Source of the DNA: Morchella semilibera
Taxonomy: Eukaryota > Ascomycota > Pezizomycetes > Pezizales > Morchellaceae
Assembly (NCBI GenBank): GCA_009192285.1
Contig: WBVU01000005.1
Coordinates: 372,001-436,000 of the forward strand
Length of the DNA stretch: 64,000 nucleotides
Direction: 5' to 3'
The notes beneath the pieces are model-generated. The model was not told where the DNA came from and searched no databases. It worked only from the letters and a program-made list of their open reading frames with translations. Positions 22,801 through 33,200 of this stretch are shown one piece after another. Position 1 is the stretch's first letter, and each line of letters starts with the position of its first letter. A program made the translations under genes and the position numbers.

Positions 22801-23717
22801 CGTTTGTATTTATCACCGAGATGACCTCCCAGAATTGTTAACATAGTGGCCCGATACTCATAGGCGGATGGTGCTGTGGAGAGTGCATCTTCGCTTATTG
22901 TGATAGCATCTTCTAAATCACCTAAAGCTCCTAAGCGCTTGTACCGCTCATTGAGCGACACCGTGAGATTGCTACGCATGATTGGTAGATGAATATAATC
23001 GGTCGCGGTCGATTCTACTGCCTCCTTCCTTCGTAGGATAGCTTCTGTGAGGTCCTCCATGGATCCTAATCGTTGATATCTGTGTGTAAGATAATTTCCC
23101 AGGTTATTGAGCATGACGGAACGCCCAGGGTAGTCATTTGGGGCTACCGCTAACGCCTCCTCTAAATGTGCGACCGCCATCCTAAGGTCCTCCAACCTTC
23201 CGAAGCGAAGATACCGAGATTCCAAATAGACACTCAGCCTACTCAATGATGCTGGGCGGTTGGGGTCTCCGATCGCAGTGTTTGCTACTGCCGTTTCAGC
23301 TTGAGAGATTGGAGTGTCAAACTCAGATCGCTCAACGTGGTCGTCTTCGGTTTGTGGTTTGCTTGGTTCCGCGTCTGGAGTGCCTTTATGTTGGTGGGTA
23401 GAAGTCTGTTCTTGCTTGTTTGAATCGGCTAATGCTGACGTTGTACTGGGGGCATCTGTTATGTCCGACCTTGCCTTTTTCATGTATGCCAAAAGGGACC
23501 CCAGCCCGGAGTGTGTAGGTGAGTCCATTTGTGTAGGTGAGTCCATAGCTCCTTCAGCTAACGCGATGGCGTTGTCTATAGTCTCAAGACTGCCAGTGGC
23601 CAAGAATTGACTATATATAGTACCAATTTTGGCCAGAGTGTCCGACCTGTTTCCAGTGGGGGCCTCTCCCGGGTCTTCAGCGAGGGCCCCCTCGCTATCG
23701 CTACAGTGTTGTTCCAT
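19830..23717 (-). CDS. TPR-CHAT caspase-like protease
   Basis: A single open frame of 1295 residues. About twelve TPR-like repeats of roughly 46 residues occupy residues 160-720, each carrying a version of Y.RLG...DLE.AI; a more irregular helical region follows (720-990). The C-terminal 300 residues are a CHAT domain: the motif VHFTCHG gives catalytic His1140, and FIPACSTA gives Cys1192, so the dyad is complete. The end (LAFHRAVKKLRD...WASFIHTG) is the usual CHAT terminus. CHAT enzymes belong to the caspase/separase clan and are activated through their repeat sensors; fungal ones are linked to cell-death and non-self responses. The N-terminal 150 residues are acidic and low in order. No introns, frameshift or signal peptide. 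The substrate is unknown. Confidence 0.95.
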   Translation of the reverse strand: MEQHCSDSEGALAEDPGEAPTGNRSDTLAKIGTIYSQFLATGSLETIDNAIALAEGAMDSPTQMDSPTHSGLGSLLAYMKKARSDITDAPSTTSALADSNKQEQTSTHQHKGTPDAEPSKPQTEDDHVERSEFDTPISQAETAVANTAIGDPNRPASLSRLSVYLESRYLRFGRLEDLRMAVAHLEEALAVAPNDYPGRSVMLNNLGNYLTHRYQRLGSMEDLTEAILRRKEAVESTATDYIHLPIMRSNLTVSLNERYKRLGALGDLEDAITISEDALSTAPSAYEYRATMLTILGGHLGDKYKRCGNIDDLERAIQCLKQAVEITPENDPNIATRFNNLGNYLAYKYQRLGTFSDLESAIKWSEQALDTTPQSHPIRATRWHNLGYRLADRYERLGDLKDLERTIECSQRAIEETQLDDPSRVDWISGLANRLWLRYHRLGAYEDLESAIKLLTESIELTPEENFNWAGRLSDLGCYLRDRFERLGNPKDLDDSIERMLLALKATPRDHCNLGGILGNLSIYIHDRYRHLGLFDDLQKCIELGEMAVKEAADDNPYQAIFLSNLAYYLSDRYERLGASQDIEKAIESCRKAVQAVPKDSLSRMEILGSLSRQLSIRYYRGGSLDDLNESVQRAEEAYEASPKDHHRIAFTMYGLSSSLKDRYLKTADKQDLEKARSLDVEALKTLPTDHYLRSTVLKGLGDLLILGNCSTAEEYDYALDINLKAWRCRTLAPRLRVEAARSAAEIYQSLGDLKEACALYENAVKLLPQISPRRITRDDQQYNLIGFSSLSTVATAIALHVGSEPSHCLRLLELGRGITTGLSIDYRSSFPDLEKRYPDIHRRFSILRNNIDSPGDYQGPTSNALEVIIDDANKISWNPGRQRQNDIEMFEELVSTIRELPGFAGFLEPPLVEDLMKMAGEGSIIFVNSSSLRSDAILVTHSATKSLPLPQFQHEEIYNHIRKLTRKLTKGKASTFPARNKGLEELLLWLWDVAVGPIFEELGLLPIEGDDPINLPRVWWVGVGSLSMLPFHAAGDHSPGSTKNTLCRVISSYTPTIKALSYARDKKVRLPSRHSRPRILLVTMPETPKHAPLTAADEEVNTISQFVKNRATTTILERPCATEVLEQLAHCDAVHFTCHGISNPKNPLNSHLLLCNDRTLECSLQTVDRLTVEAVSSMSIKSAEIAFIPACSTARNDVHSLADESTHISTAFLLSGFSHVLATLWETIDRAPLQVSCNFYKFLFDSADGGSEQDTGGDDGHMKVNLAFHRAVKKLRDENRRQPLLWASFIHTGA

Positions 23718-25067
23718 CGATCTATCGTGCTACTAGCCTTTAGTTAGCCATCCCTAATAGCACAGGTATTGCGGCCAGACCTTTCAGGTTCCACTTCGAT
23801 AGCTCCACCCAACTGAGACCCACTGACCCCTCGGGCGTATTTCTGGGTTGATCTTCCGAATGTAGGATTCTGCGCGCTCAGTGTATTCCTTTGTGTAAGT
23901 AACAGCTGTAAAGTCTTTGAGGACTATAAAACAATAGATTTGCCTGCAAACGTACGGTCGGTTGGCCGAATAGCCTATGTCAATCCAGTACCAGATGAAG
24001 CAAGAGAACTGTAGGTGTTGTGGTAACCTTATCGTTGTGAGGAGAAGAACCTTTTTCGTTAATAGAATATATATCTTCTCATGTCCAGAGATTCGGCATT
24101 TTATAGGTTTGGCAAGGCTGGCAATACAGTCAGTCTTCTAGCCATCAACAAACAGAAAATTCTCTGTTCCCAAGACTTCCAAGACATGCAAGTAGGATAT
24201 GATATAATATTTTTGACTGCAAGACCTCAAGATACGCATGGAGATATATTCGATCCTTACGCCAACGATTCCCCTCTCAGGGTACTTGTGAGCCCATATG
24301 CGGGTCATGAGGCTAACGCATGCAACATGATCTTGATTAATAATTTTCTTTTTCGTTACCCTTCGCACCCGTGGCTAAATGTTTCTAACAGAGATTGTCC
24401 GTTGCAACAAAAAATAATCGAGACAAAAAAGATCAGCACCGTGCTCGGACAAACGCTGTTTACAGCTGTGCTCTCATGGTTGCGCTTAGGAACCGTACTG
24501 GAAGCCTCTGTGGGCGGCGTTCAAAGTATCATACCTACTATCAGATCCTGATCTTTTTTATGTCGGTCCTTTTTTTCTGTTTGGCGTAAACTCTCTAATT
24601 TAGTATTGACGTATGACTACTCTCCCTGTTTCTGGAATTATTTTATGGGCTTAACCGTTTGGGCGAGGTATATATTTAGTGCCGATGGTTGAGCCTACAT
24701 CCTTCGCCTTATGCCGTGTCAGCAGGAGCCGGACGAAACAGGGTGGGCGTTCTTGTATCCCGCGCGGCGCATTCACATCAACATCGGCCGTTTGTATGAG
24801 CATCTCTACCAGGGGGTCAAAGTGCTAGGATGCGGCAATTGCCAGCGCATCTTCGAGTATTGTTCCCTTGGGTTCTACTAAGAGCCATCCCATAGCATCC
24901 TGATTCCAAACATGCCGGCCCCTAGAAGTTGAGATGGCTATGAAGCGATTTTGGACTAGAAAACTATCTCAGGGATGCAGAGTACAAACCGACCTACCTC
25001 TCTCGCTCGATTTCTATTTCTCTATCCCCCACTATCAAGCTTCGATCTACAGCCACTCACTACTTGG
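23718..25067. other. Intergenic upstream of the CHAT gene
   Basis: Contains the CHAT gene promoter region (no clear TATA box) and a 156-codon rightward ORF (24081-24551) without a recognisable domain, which I leave uncalled. A possible ankyrin remnant is listed separately. Confidence 0.4.
24705..24872 (-). pseudogene. Possible decayed ankyrin-repeat fragment
   Basis: Read leftward, the segment gives ILEDALAIAA, a stop, then LVEMLIQTADVDVNAPRG, which resembles the ankyrin consensus (VEMLL..GADVNA..G). It has a stop and no flanking repeats. Ankyrin genes are common in such genomes, so a fragment is plausible; the match is short. Confidence 0.3.
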
Positions 25068-25069
25068 TA

Positions 25070-25249
25070 TAGCGCGAGAAGGCATAGGGGGTGGGTGTGT
25101 AAACTTCAGAGGAACTTTTTTTTGTATGGGAATTAGACCGTTGAGCTAGGCACTAGTATGATTTTGGGAGTAGATCTCCCAATTTCTGTAGACTGATTGG
25201 CTACAAGCGCTGAAGTTTACACACCTACCCTCCATAGCTTCTCGAGCCA
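25070..25249. mobile_element. TIR element (MITE), 180 bp, TA-flanked
   Basis: The arms contain GGTGTGTAAACTTCAG (left, sense, within 25070-25113) and its complement near 25210-25225, preceded by GAGAAGGCATAGG and GAGAAGCTATGG respectively. TA is present at 25068-25069 and 25250-25251. No coding capacity. Confidence 0.75.
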
Positions 25250-25864
25250 TACACTGAAGAAGCACAAGGATATATGGGATGTAGCTCTACGACACGCACG
25301 CGACAAAGGTTCTCATTAGTGGAAAGATAGAGAGGGAAATGGGGATGCTGTAGGGTGTAACTGGCGCTCCCATCCCGACCTGGAAATATTAACTACTGTC
25401 AGTCATGATTGATTGATGGCATAGGTTATAAACCCATACTTATCCGATTATTCTAGCTAATTACGGAATTATATCTCCGGCCTTCAAAACCGAATTCCTT
25501 ACTCACATTGACCTTGTTTAAAATGAATCCAGTGATACATCGGTTTGAGCGTTAATAATAACACGATAGTTGGTGCGGTTTGACACTTTTTACTTGATGG
25601 TTGAACTGGGACAGGCTCCCACTCAAACCGATTCACAATGTAACAACATCAAGGCTAGAATTAACCAAATCCCGCATCAGATGATAACTGTAGATCACTC
25701 GAAATCAATATCTCCTCACAGGCACACTAAAACGACTATTTTAGGTTCTGCAGACCAAGTGTCCAGGAGACCAAATCGTCCGGAGATCTCCGCGTGAGTC
25801 AGTGAGACTAAACGATTGGATTCGTCGCCTCAAGTCTGATGGGAGGAAGAACGATTATTTGTTG

Positions 25865-25940
25865 GTCGTCTGGACCAATGGGTAACTGGTATTCCGGCCC
25901 CAGTTTATTTCTTTACTCCTGAGGCTCTGCGGTACTGGGC
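25865..25940 (-). repeat. Decayed end of a CCGCAGA-type TIR element
   Basis: Read leftward from TACCGCAGAGCCTCAGGAGT, the sequence follows the left end of the element at 38334-38507 for about 70 bases, including GGAATACCAGTTACCCATTGG. The other terminus was not found, so this copy is truncated or strongly diverged. Confidence 0.6.
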
Positions 25941-26110
25941 CTTCTGGGAAAATGGCGAGCCTTGCCCGATGGCGATTTGACTAACAAAAGTCATACATAG
26001 AAGTGCACTGAGCCCCTTTCCCTAGCTGGATATCAACTCTCTCTAGGACCAGGTCAGTTGTAAATCCGCCATCCTCCACCTACCAACCTCCGCCACGGTC
26101 CAAGAAAGTA

Positions 26111-26190
26111 CTACGGGGGTAGGGATAAGTCTCCAGAAGGCCATGGTTGCAACAGGCCATAGTTCTGGAGACTTACCCCTACACCCGTAG
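26111..26190. mobile_element. Fold-back element, 80 bp, TA-flanked
   Basis: The arms CTACGGGGGTAGGGATAAGT and CTACGGGTGTAGGGGTAAGT (second on the opposite strand) match except at two positions, and the pairing goes on through CTCCAGAA and, slightly offset, a GGCCATGG/CTATGGCC pair. The loop is TTGCAACA-like. TA at 26109-26110 and 26191-26192. Nearly the whole element is one hairpin. Confidence 0.8.
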
Positions 26191-26380
26191 TATAGTATTC
26201 CATGGTTTTACTACATCTGTAGACTTATATGACCTAACTCACTAATTATGGGTGACTAACTATGGTTATGGTTTAAGATGTCGCTCTTAATTAAGTCTAA
26301 TCAAATCAGATACTCGAGTTTTGTACTTGATTGTGGTTAGCTTATTCTGTACACTAATATTTACGTTCCATTAAAGGGGA

Positions 26381-26587
26381 TGTACCCAGGGTGTCGGAAA
26401 GTGGTGCACCTTCAGAGTCGCACGGGAACTAATTTTCGCAAAAGGCTAATTCTATGCAAATGTGAGTATGCTTCGTGATTATGTATGGTATGGTAGAGAG
26501 GTTTACGAATATTGTGTTATGTTGTGATAAAGCATCTGGTCGTTGCCTAGTCAAAATGTGCATTGCTTTCCAACACAGCCTGGGTAC
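26381..26587. mobile_element. TIR element related to that at 2874
   Basis: The termini TGTACCCAGGGTGTCGGAAA and TGTACCCAGGCTGTGTTGGA (the latter read on the opposite strand) are imperfect inverted repeats about 30 long. The AAAGTGGTGCA just inside is also found, as AAAGTGATGCA, in the element at 2874-3115. No ORF and no clear target duplication. Confidence 0.6.
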
Positions 26588-27451
26588 ATATTGATTACTT
26601 ATAATGAAGCCTTACGATTGAGTGCATTTAGATATCTTAACCTCTGCCCGGCGCCTATCTGTGATATAGGAGGACCACCTTAATCGGCAACCTGACCTGC
26701 TATATTCCGGAATGCTATTTATTTACTGTAGAATTTCACACTCCGTAATATTCTATGATCCAAAATTACTAAACTTCCGCCAGGAAGTGATTAAAGCATA
26801 CCAAAAGGAGGACAGACCGTTGTTGGTCAATGAATTAGAGTATTATTTATCGAAATGATATATATCTTATCAATCACTTTATAAAAGTAGTAAATAATGC
26901 GTGCGCGTCCCAAGGCTCAATATAACCTTTGTTATAGGTTGTGCTTTTCAGTGTGCTCTTGGGTTCCCGCAATATTTCCTAATCACAATTGATCGAAGCG
27001 GTTCTGATCGATCGTGGCCCTACCTTTTTAGATTCTTTGACTGTAGCGATCTTGCGCATGAGAGAAATGTTTGCCTTGTGACAACCCTAACCCACACATA
27101 ATGGTACAGCGGGTTGTGATATGTTCCGCCTTGCAGGTGCTGTAGTACAACGATGAAGTTGCTGAAATAGAGATCGAGTGGACCTAAGCAAATTTCTTTT
27201 CTGATCCCGTAAATCATATTCTCAAGGAGAAGTGTACGTAATTGAGCATTGGAGTGGAGGACCATTTGAGGCAAGTGCGGCTGAATAAACTATAAATCGA
27301 ATGTAGCAAAATATGATTTTATTTATAAAGGTGCTCGTTAGATGTGTAAAGTTGATCAGAGCGCGTTGATACCGATATCCTTTTTGCTCGCCTCCCCACC
27401 TAAGTCCTCCATATTTTGCGTTATAGTTCATTCGAATAGATCAAAGTCAAG
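26588..27451. other. Intergenic upstream of the 277-residue protein gene
   Basis: AT-rich, no supported gene except regulatory sequence close to 27330. Confidence 0.4.
27320..27331 (+). promoter_or_regulatory. TATA-like element
   Basis: ATTTATAAAGG lies about 120 bases before the ATG at 27452, a plausible position for a fungal core promoter with a short leader. Confidence 0.4.
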
Positions 27452-28285
27452 ATGTCGCTCGAAGCCCCTCCACTTCCAAACACCCACCCACTACAATCAC
27501 TTCGCCTTGGCTGCTTCACCCTCAACGTCGAGGATATCCATGAAAACACTCACGATCCCTTCGAGGGCCGGCCAACTGCAGCTGAGATTAATGTCAATGC
27601 CCACGAAAACTTCCGCGAAACTCAGATAGTATCTAAGCACACCGGAATCCGTGCTTTCCTAACAGACCTACTCTCGTTATCTAACGAGAGTTGGGGCAAA
27701 GGGTCCACGAAACTAGTCGCCCCCGTGCTAACCACATATAAACTCCGGAATAACCTTGTGTGGTTCGAGGAGGCATCCAGCAAGCCTGAAACACGTGCTT
27801 GGATGCTGAAGGCATTGAACAATCGTTACGATGTCTACCTTCTTGTCGGATTCTTTGTTCTTACAGATGCTAAGCTGTCCATAGCCAGGACCTCCTCCAC
27901 GCTCGGGGCAGCCGGGGGTGAGGCATCAGCGCTGCCGACAGGAATTGCAGCAATTGGAAACGTTATGACCTTGACAGGAGGTGTGAGAGGTACTAGGGAC
28001 TTTAGCCATGGTAGAATTAGTGTCTTGGATATACCAGGGGATCAGATATTTGGCATGTGGTACCGTAAAGTCAGATTTAAGTGGTCCTTTAGCAGGGAGG
28101 TCGGCGAACCATCATTGAGTGAGAAGACCCGATGGAAACCGTTCTGGGAGGCAAGGGGCTCCGGCGAAGAGGAGGAGGGGGAGGAGCAGGAGGAGGAGGA
28201 GGAACTCGAAGAGGACAGTGATTATGAAGAAGAGGGGGATGTCCTTGAAGTGGATCTCGAAGGAGAGGACTGCTGGGATCCGTAG
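27452..28285 (+). CDS. Uncharacterised fungal protein with YLLVGF motif and acidic tail
   Basis: A single exon of 277 residues. After a Pro-rich start comes LGCFTLNVEDIHE (19-31), a charged helical middle (60-125), then the hydrophobic strand VYLLVGFFVLTDAKLSIART (128-147), a Gly/Ala/Ser-rich stretch (151-180) and a second strand-rich part ending QIFGMWYRKVRFKW (198-211). Residues 238-277 are nearly all Glu/Asp. The order (long helix, YLVxG-type strand, Gly-rich segment, closing strand) is that of a widespread fungal family without assigned function. Its length and the layout are comparable with fungal gasdermins, but I cannot claim membership from sequence reading. No signal peptide. The next upstream gene is the CHAT protease, transcribed away from it, 3.7 kb off. 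Confidence 0.8.
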   Translation: MSLEAPPLPNTHPLQSLRLGCFTLNVEDIHENTHDPFEGRPTAAEINVNAHENFRETQIVSKHTGIRAFLTDLLSLSNESWGKGSTKLVAPVLTTYKLRNNLVWFEEASSKPETRAWMLKALNNRYDVYLLVGFFVLTDAKLSIARTSSTLGAAGGEASALPTGIAAIGNVMTLTGGVRGTRDFSHGRISVLDIPGDQIFGMWYRKVRFKWSFSREVGEPSLSEKTRWKPFWEARGSGEEEEGEEQEEEEELEEDSDYEEEGDVLEVDLEGEDCWDP

Positions 28286-29588
28286 CAGAAAAGACTGAGA
28301 ACTAGCAGAAGAAAGGAGGGTGGGGGGAATTCAGTCAGTACAGGGACTTAATAGAAAGATTACCTAGGTCCTACCACATACTAGAATGATTCACAATGTA
28401 GCGATAGGTGTTAGAGTTTCAAGCTATGTAGTTGGTGGACTCCAGCACAACCTCTGATAAACTTTTAGACTCCAATATTTAAACTCACACCTCTCCCGCC
28501 ATATAATATGTTTCTCTCTTAGTCCTATCGTCTCTCCGGTCAATTTCTGTCGCCTCGCCTTCTTTTATTCCTCTTCCCCTTACCTTATCGCTGCGGTTGG
28601 TCCTGGCATCGTTTGATAGCCATATCTCAGTTCCCGTCGCCTTTGATGTGCACATTCGTTGTATTCCATCCCTGGCTTTTGTCTTTTACTGTGCTATTAT
28701 CGGGACTCCGGGGCCTTGCCAGCTTTATGTACTGGTGGATATGCAGTATCAAGGCCTGGGCGTTCCGTAGGTAGGTAGCTCAGAACGTACATCACGGGGA
28801 AGTCGGATACCACGGTGAAGTCGGATGTCTCAGTGTACTCATCGTGTCTCACCTTTTTTTTCCCTTTGACGATCGAGACTAAAAGATAATAACTACGATA
28901 TAGTGATATAAATACATGAATACAAGAGCGGTACCTAATAATAAGAACTAAGGAAATAATGATATCAGCCATAACTAGCTATTCATTAATCTCAAATAAT
29001 GCCTGACTATGTTCCTACTATCTAATAATATCGACTAGGATTTTCTCACGTTCTTAGATGTCTTTCCCGCTTGCTAGGAATGATTCTGTTGTGGAAATCG
29101 GTATCGCCGAGCCTACGCCGAGAGATGCGCTGAGAGATGCGCCGAGAGTTCCGCACCAATCCTACTGGTTGGTGAGATATTAATATCATACAGAATCACT
29201 GAATGACGCGTCGGAGGTAGGGTTTAGTAGCGGGCTTTTCCGCTTTTCTGGTATTCCTCTCCGCTGTTTCCTTCTCTTTTTTCAGCAGACCTGCCACTTC
29301 CTTCTCTCCTGTTTCAGGGCCTTGTCCATCTCTTTCTTTTCTACGGAATTCTTCAACTTCAATATCCCCGCTCTAGTAATCAGTTGAGCTTTAGATAGAA
29401 AGCGTCTGTCAACCTCCAGTGCCCCTTTCCCTCCATACTTGACCCCAGTGTTTCCAGTGGGTCATCCGTTCTCCCCAGCAAACCGGTCTGCTGGAGCCGT
29501 TGTTGAAACAGTTTGGCTCGGTTTTGAGGTTTCCAATATTTAGCTTGGGCCGTACGTCGTTCTGGAAAGCCAGTTGGAACCAGTTTAA
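28286..29588. other. Intergenic, no supported gene
   Basis: Pyrimidine-rich stretches at 28500-28590 and 29240-29350 are present. A small local repeat of GCCGAGAGATGCGCTGAGAG type lies at about 29114-29150. No gene. Confidence 0.4.
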
Positions 29589-30233
29589 TGAATCGCCGCG
29601 CCGCGCCTGTACGCACACCTGCGGATCGAGCCGCCAGGAAGCGGGCTCGGCCAGTCGCCACTCCTACCCATCCTCCCGCCGGAGCAACGCCCACCACCCC
29701 ATCCCCCGGGCGGGCCCCCTCCCTGGCCACGCATGGCCGACCCTAGTTGGTGCGTGAGCTCACGGTGCTGGCGAGCCGCACCAGACTCATGACGCAGAGC
29801 TGGGTTGGGCTTGCTTTGGTGCTACCCGCGGCAGAGCTGTGCTCGATCCAATGGGAGGGGAGGCATCTCTGTGACCATGAGGGCGTGGTGAGTTGAAGAG
29901 CTCAGGTTCTGCACGGGGTAGGGCTCGATGGACATCAAGGGCAAGGATCTATCCGGTGTGCGCAGGGTCACCGGCAGTTCGAGAGCGCGGGAGTCGGTGG
30001 AGCTCTTGAATGGGCGCGAGACGTCGACGCGCCACCTCCGGAACCTGCGCGGGAGGTTTATGAAGTACTTGGGTCCCCTCGCCCCTAGCCAGCAACTACC
30101 ACTGCCGCCATACATTCCCGTAATCGACGCAGTTGCTCGGAGTGGAGCTGCGCTGAGTACGCTGGTCCTCGGACATGGTAGTTGGGGTGGGTCTACGCTC
30201 GCCGAGAGAACGGCTCCTTGGGATAAGCTCTAA
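29589..30233 (+). other. GC-rich, possibly coding or decayed block
   Basis: Composition rises sharply relative to both sides. Rightward frames give an Arg/Ala/Pro-rich peptide beginning MNRRAAPVRTPADRAARKR (29589) and a 101-codon frame from 29928. A leftward frame of 116 codons overlaps. No domain is recognised and no single frame spans the block. It may be a fragment of an old gene or retroelement gag. Confidence 0.3.
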
Positions 30234-33200
30234 TAACTGTTAGTATCTTATCACACGAGGAACTAGAGCTAGTTACCTGGTAGCTAGCATGGAATCACTA
30301 AAATTTAAACATTGTCCCCGTTCTCTATACGCTTGAAGGCATCTCTGCTCGGGGTCTGCACCGGGGGTTCATAATCGCCACCCCCGCACCTGGGCCCATC
30401 TAGCCCTCAAGCAGAGTTGACTTGTCAACTTCCTTCTCCTTCCTTTTAGCTACGTTCTTTCTCCACATGTAATGAGACTCAACAGTTAGTGAGGGTAAAT
30501 TTCCTGTAACCTCGCGTTCAGAAGCTATTTCTCCGTTGTCGTCGGCAACATCGTGTGCGTTTCCCTGGTAGTTCTAGGAAGGAATAGAGCCGCAGACGGT
30601 GCTTTCACCCCCGGAGATCTCTATGTTATGATAGCGCTCCCTGTAATTGTACTTTCCATCCACGAACTCGAACGCAGATAGCGAGGTGAGTATATGTTGC
30701 TAAGGTGCAGCGCCACTTGGAGAAGCAGGGAGAGGTTAATGACGCGAGTCTCGAGGGTGTTCGGGACGGGGTGATGATGGAGGAATGGTGACGAGGACCT
30801 TTGGGGGTGGATCCGGGCGCCTTGGTGGTGGATCCGGGCGCGTTGGTGACGGAGGTGGGGGGGGGGTTCCGCAGCCTATGAGAAGATCCCTGTCCGTATA
30901 TACCGCACCCCTCAATTGTCCCCACACACCCCTAACCCATACATAACCTCCCCGCAAAATGCCCGACACTTGCGCACTTATCCAAGCCCCTAGCCAAATT
31001 TCGGGCGGGAGACATACGGCAAGTCCCGACCGTATGTCGGGATTGTAATGAAACAGTCGGAGTATGACAACCATGTCCGGTTCTCACCATACATACAAAA
31101 ATAAAGTTTCCTGGGCGCCACACAATATAAGTATGTAGATACAGTCCCGACTATTGGCTTGAAGGACCACCGTCGCCCCGTGGGCGAGTTTACAGTATTT
31201 ACGCGCCTAAGTGAGATGGGGTTAGGGTTGCGGCGTGGAACAAGCGTATTCACAGAGCTAGGGGGGCGGCATTCAATCCCCCAAGGAAAATTCGGATGAG
31301 ATTACTATGGGGTTTAGTGATATGTGTGGAGTTGGACTGGCGTTGGGGCAGGTGTGGTGTACATACCAATATTGCCAATGCCTCACTCTTACCTCCGGTT
31401 CTAGCCTCCTATTGACAGGAATACCCGAGTAGTGATCCCACCCCTCCTTTTGGTACCCTACCGCGACTGTATCTAATCTAATTAAGACTATATTCATCTA
31501 GTCTGGTACCTATTCCTACTGGCTGCTCATACCTCGCCTGCTACAGTAGGGTCTTGAATAATATCTGTCGGAAAAAATGCCGACACTCTCCATTTCCTAT
31601 GCGGGACCGCGGAATATGATATCAGGCTCTGAATTGTGATATCGGGCCCTGAAGTGTGATATCGGGCTCCAAACTGCGACCCCGCAGCCCGAAATCAGAT
31701 GCCGAAATATGATATCGGGGTCATGATACCCCTGATTTTCACGCGTGGGGCTAAAAGGGGCCTTCGTTCTCATGTTGGAAGCTAAAAAAAATCTATTTTG
31801 TATGTGAACCGAGCCCCGACATGACGCAGCTATCCTAGATGGCCAAAATTCACCAAATCCCGTACTGGATAGCAAATTGGTTTTGCAGGTAGAAAAATAG
31901 AATATCAAAGGATTTCGTACGGGATAGCAAGGCATCCAGCGTATTGGCTCTTGAAAGTTGTTTGAGTTGCATCACTTCATTTTTATGTACTAGGTCTCGG
32001 AAACCAAATATGTCCTATGACGATACCAAGGGTAAGACATCACCGAGTATAGCCAAATGTTACTAGATAGGGTGCTAATACGTGAAATAAGTCCCTTGAT
32101 GTCATTCCCGGACCTTTTACAGCAATACCAGTAGGTAGTGCATTAGGTTCAATGAGTGAGTATCTGAGACACTCCACGGGTACATGATGAGAAACGGATA
32201 CATGGTGAAATACGTTATACTATTCGATCCAGAACTGACAATACCATACCTTCGGATTAAGAGGTAGAGCGATCTATCCGTTGTAGACGAACTGTCAATT
32301 CCTAGGCGTCTCTTTAGGTTTCAAAAACATAATTCTGTCTATTCACCGGTGCTCGGTCGCAACCGGCTGCCTGCATTCCACAATACCCAATGCTCCGAAA
32401 ATATGATGTTCAGTATTATGGCTTCTCGTGCCCGAGCTAAGACCTGAACCATACCTTCTTACCCAACCTAGTCTCCCAACGCAAGCAGGCCAAGGAACCG
32501 CAAAGCGAGATATACCAGCCAGGTACCTCCAAAAGGCATAGCCAGGTTGCACCAGAATACTTCATCCTTCTGATATTTATACATTAGCTAGAGTTCCGGC
32601 TCAGCTCTTATCTTGGGATCACAGTACGGCAATCTCTCTCGGCGGTCGTGGGCTTGGATCCTAGGGCGGCTAGACCAAGCCAAGATACATCCTAAGCCCG
32701 AGTTGTTACACAAACGCCCGCCCCTGTAACTACATCTACCGTTCGTCAAGGCAGGCTTGCACCTACCCCTCGGCACCCAGCATAATCTGTTACGAGCTGC
32801 ACGTAATTTGTACGAGACTGCCATTAATTACCCCTGCAGGTTTCTACAATAAAGAGATCCACGGGGCCCACGGGGCACTATTGTTGTTATACCCGCAAAG
32901 CAGTTTAGATCATTACCCCGAGATTACCAAAGGCTAAGTAAGTAGTAGGGTATTCCTAGTTGCGCGTTCTCCAGCTCACCCTAGCGGGAAGAGAAGAGGG
33001 ACTACAAAGACAGCCGCAGCCCAGTCTCTTTTGATAGAACAACACATCTGATCCCCACTCACCTAGGAATAAAAGAGTCTTCTCAAAGCAGTTCCTGGAG
33101 CTCTTGAGTATCTATCACGAGTTCCACTGTAACCGCAATCTTGGAGCCAGAAACAGCTGGCGAATCACTGGCAATCACTCGGCAGGTCTAGCTTAGAAAC

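Noticed and set aside
24081-24551. 156-codon rightward ORF
   Set aside because: No recognisable domain, and base composition like the surrounding intergenic DNA.
25540-25635. CGGTTTGAG/CTCAAACCG inverted repeat as a further MITE
   Set aside because: Only about ten bases pair well and no flanking duplication is visible.
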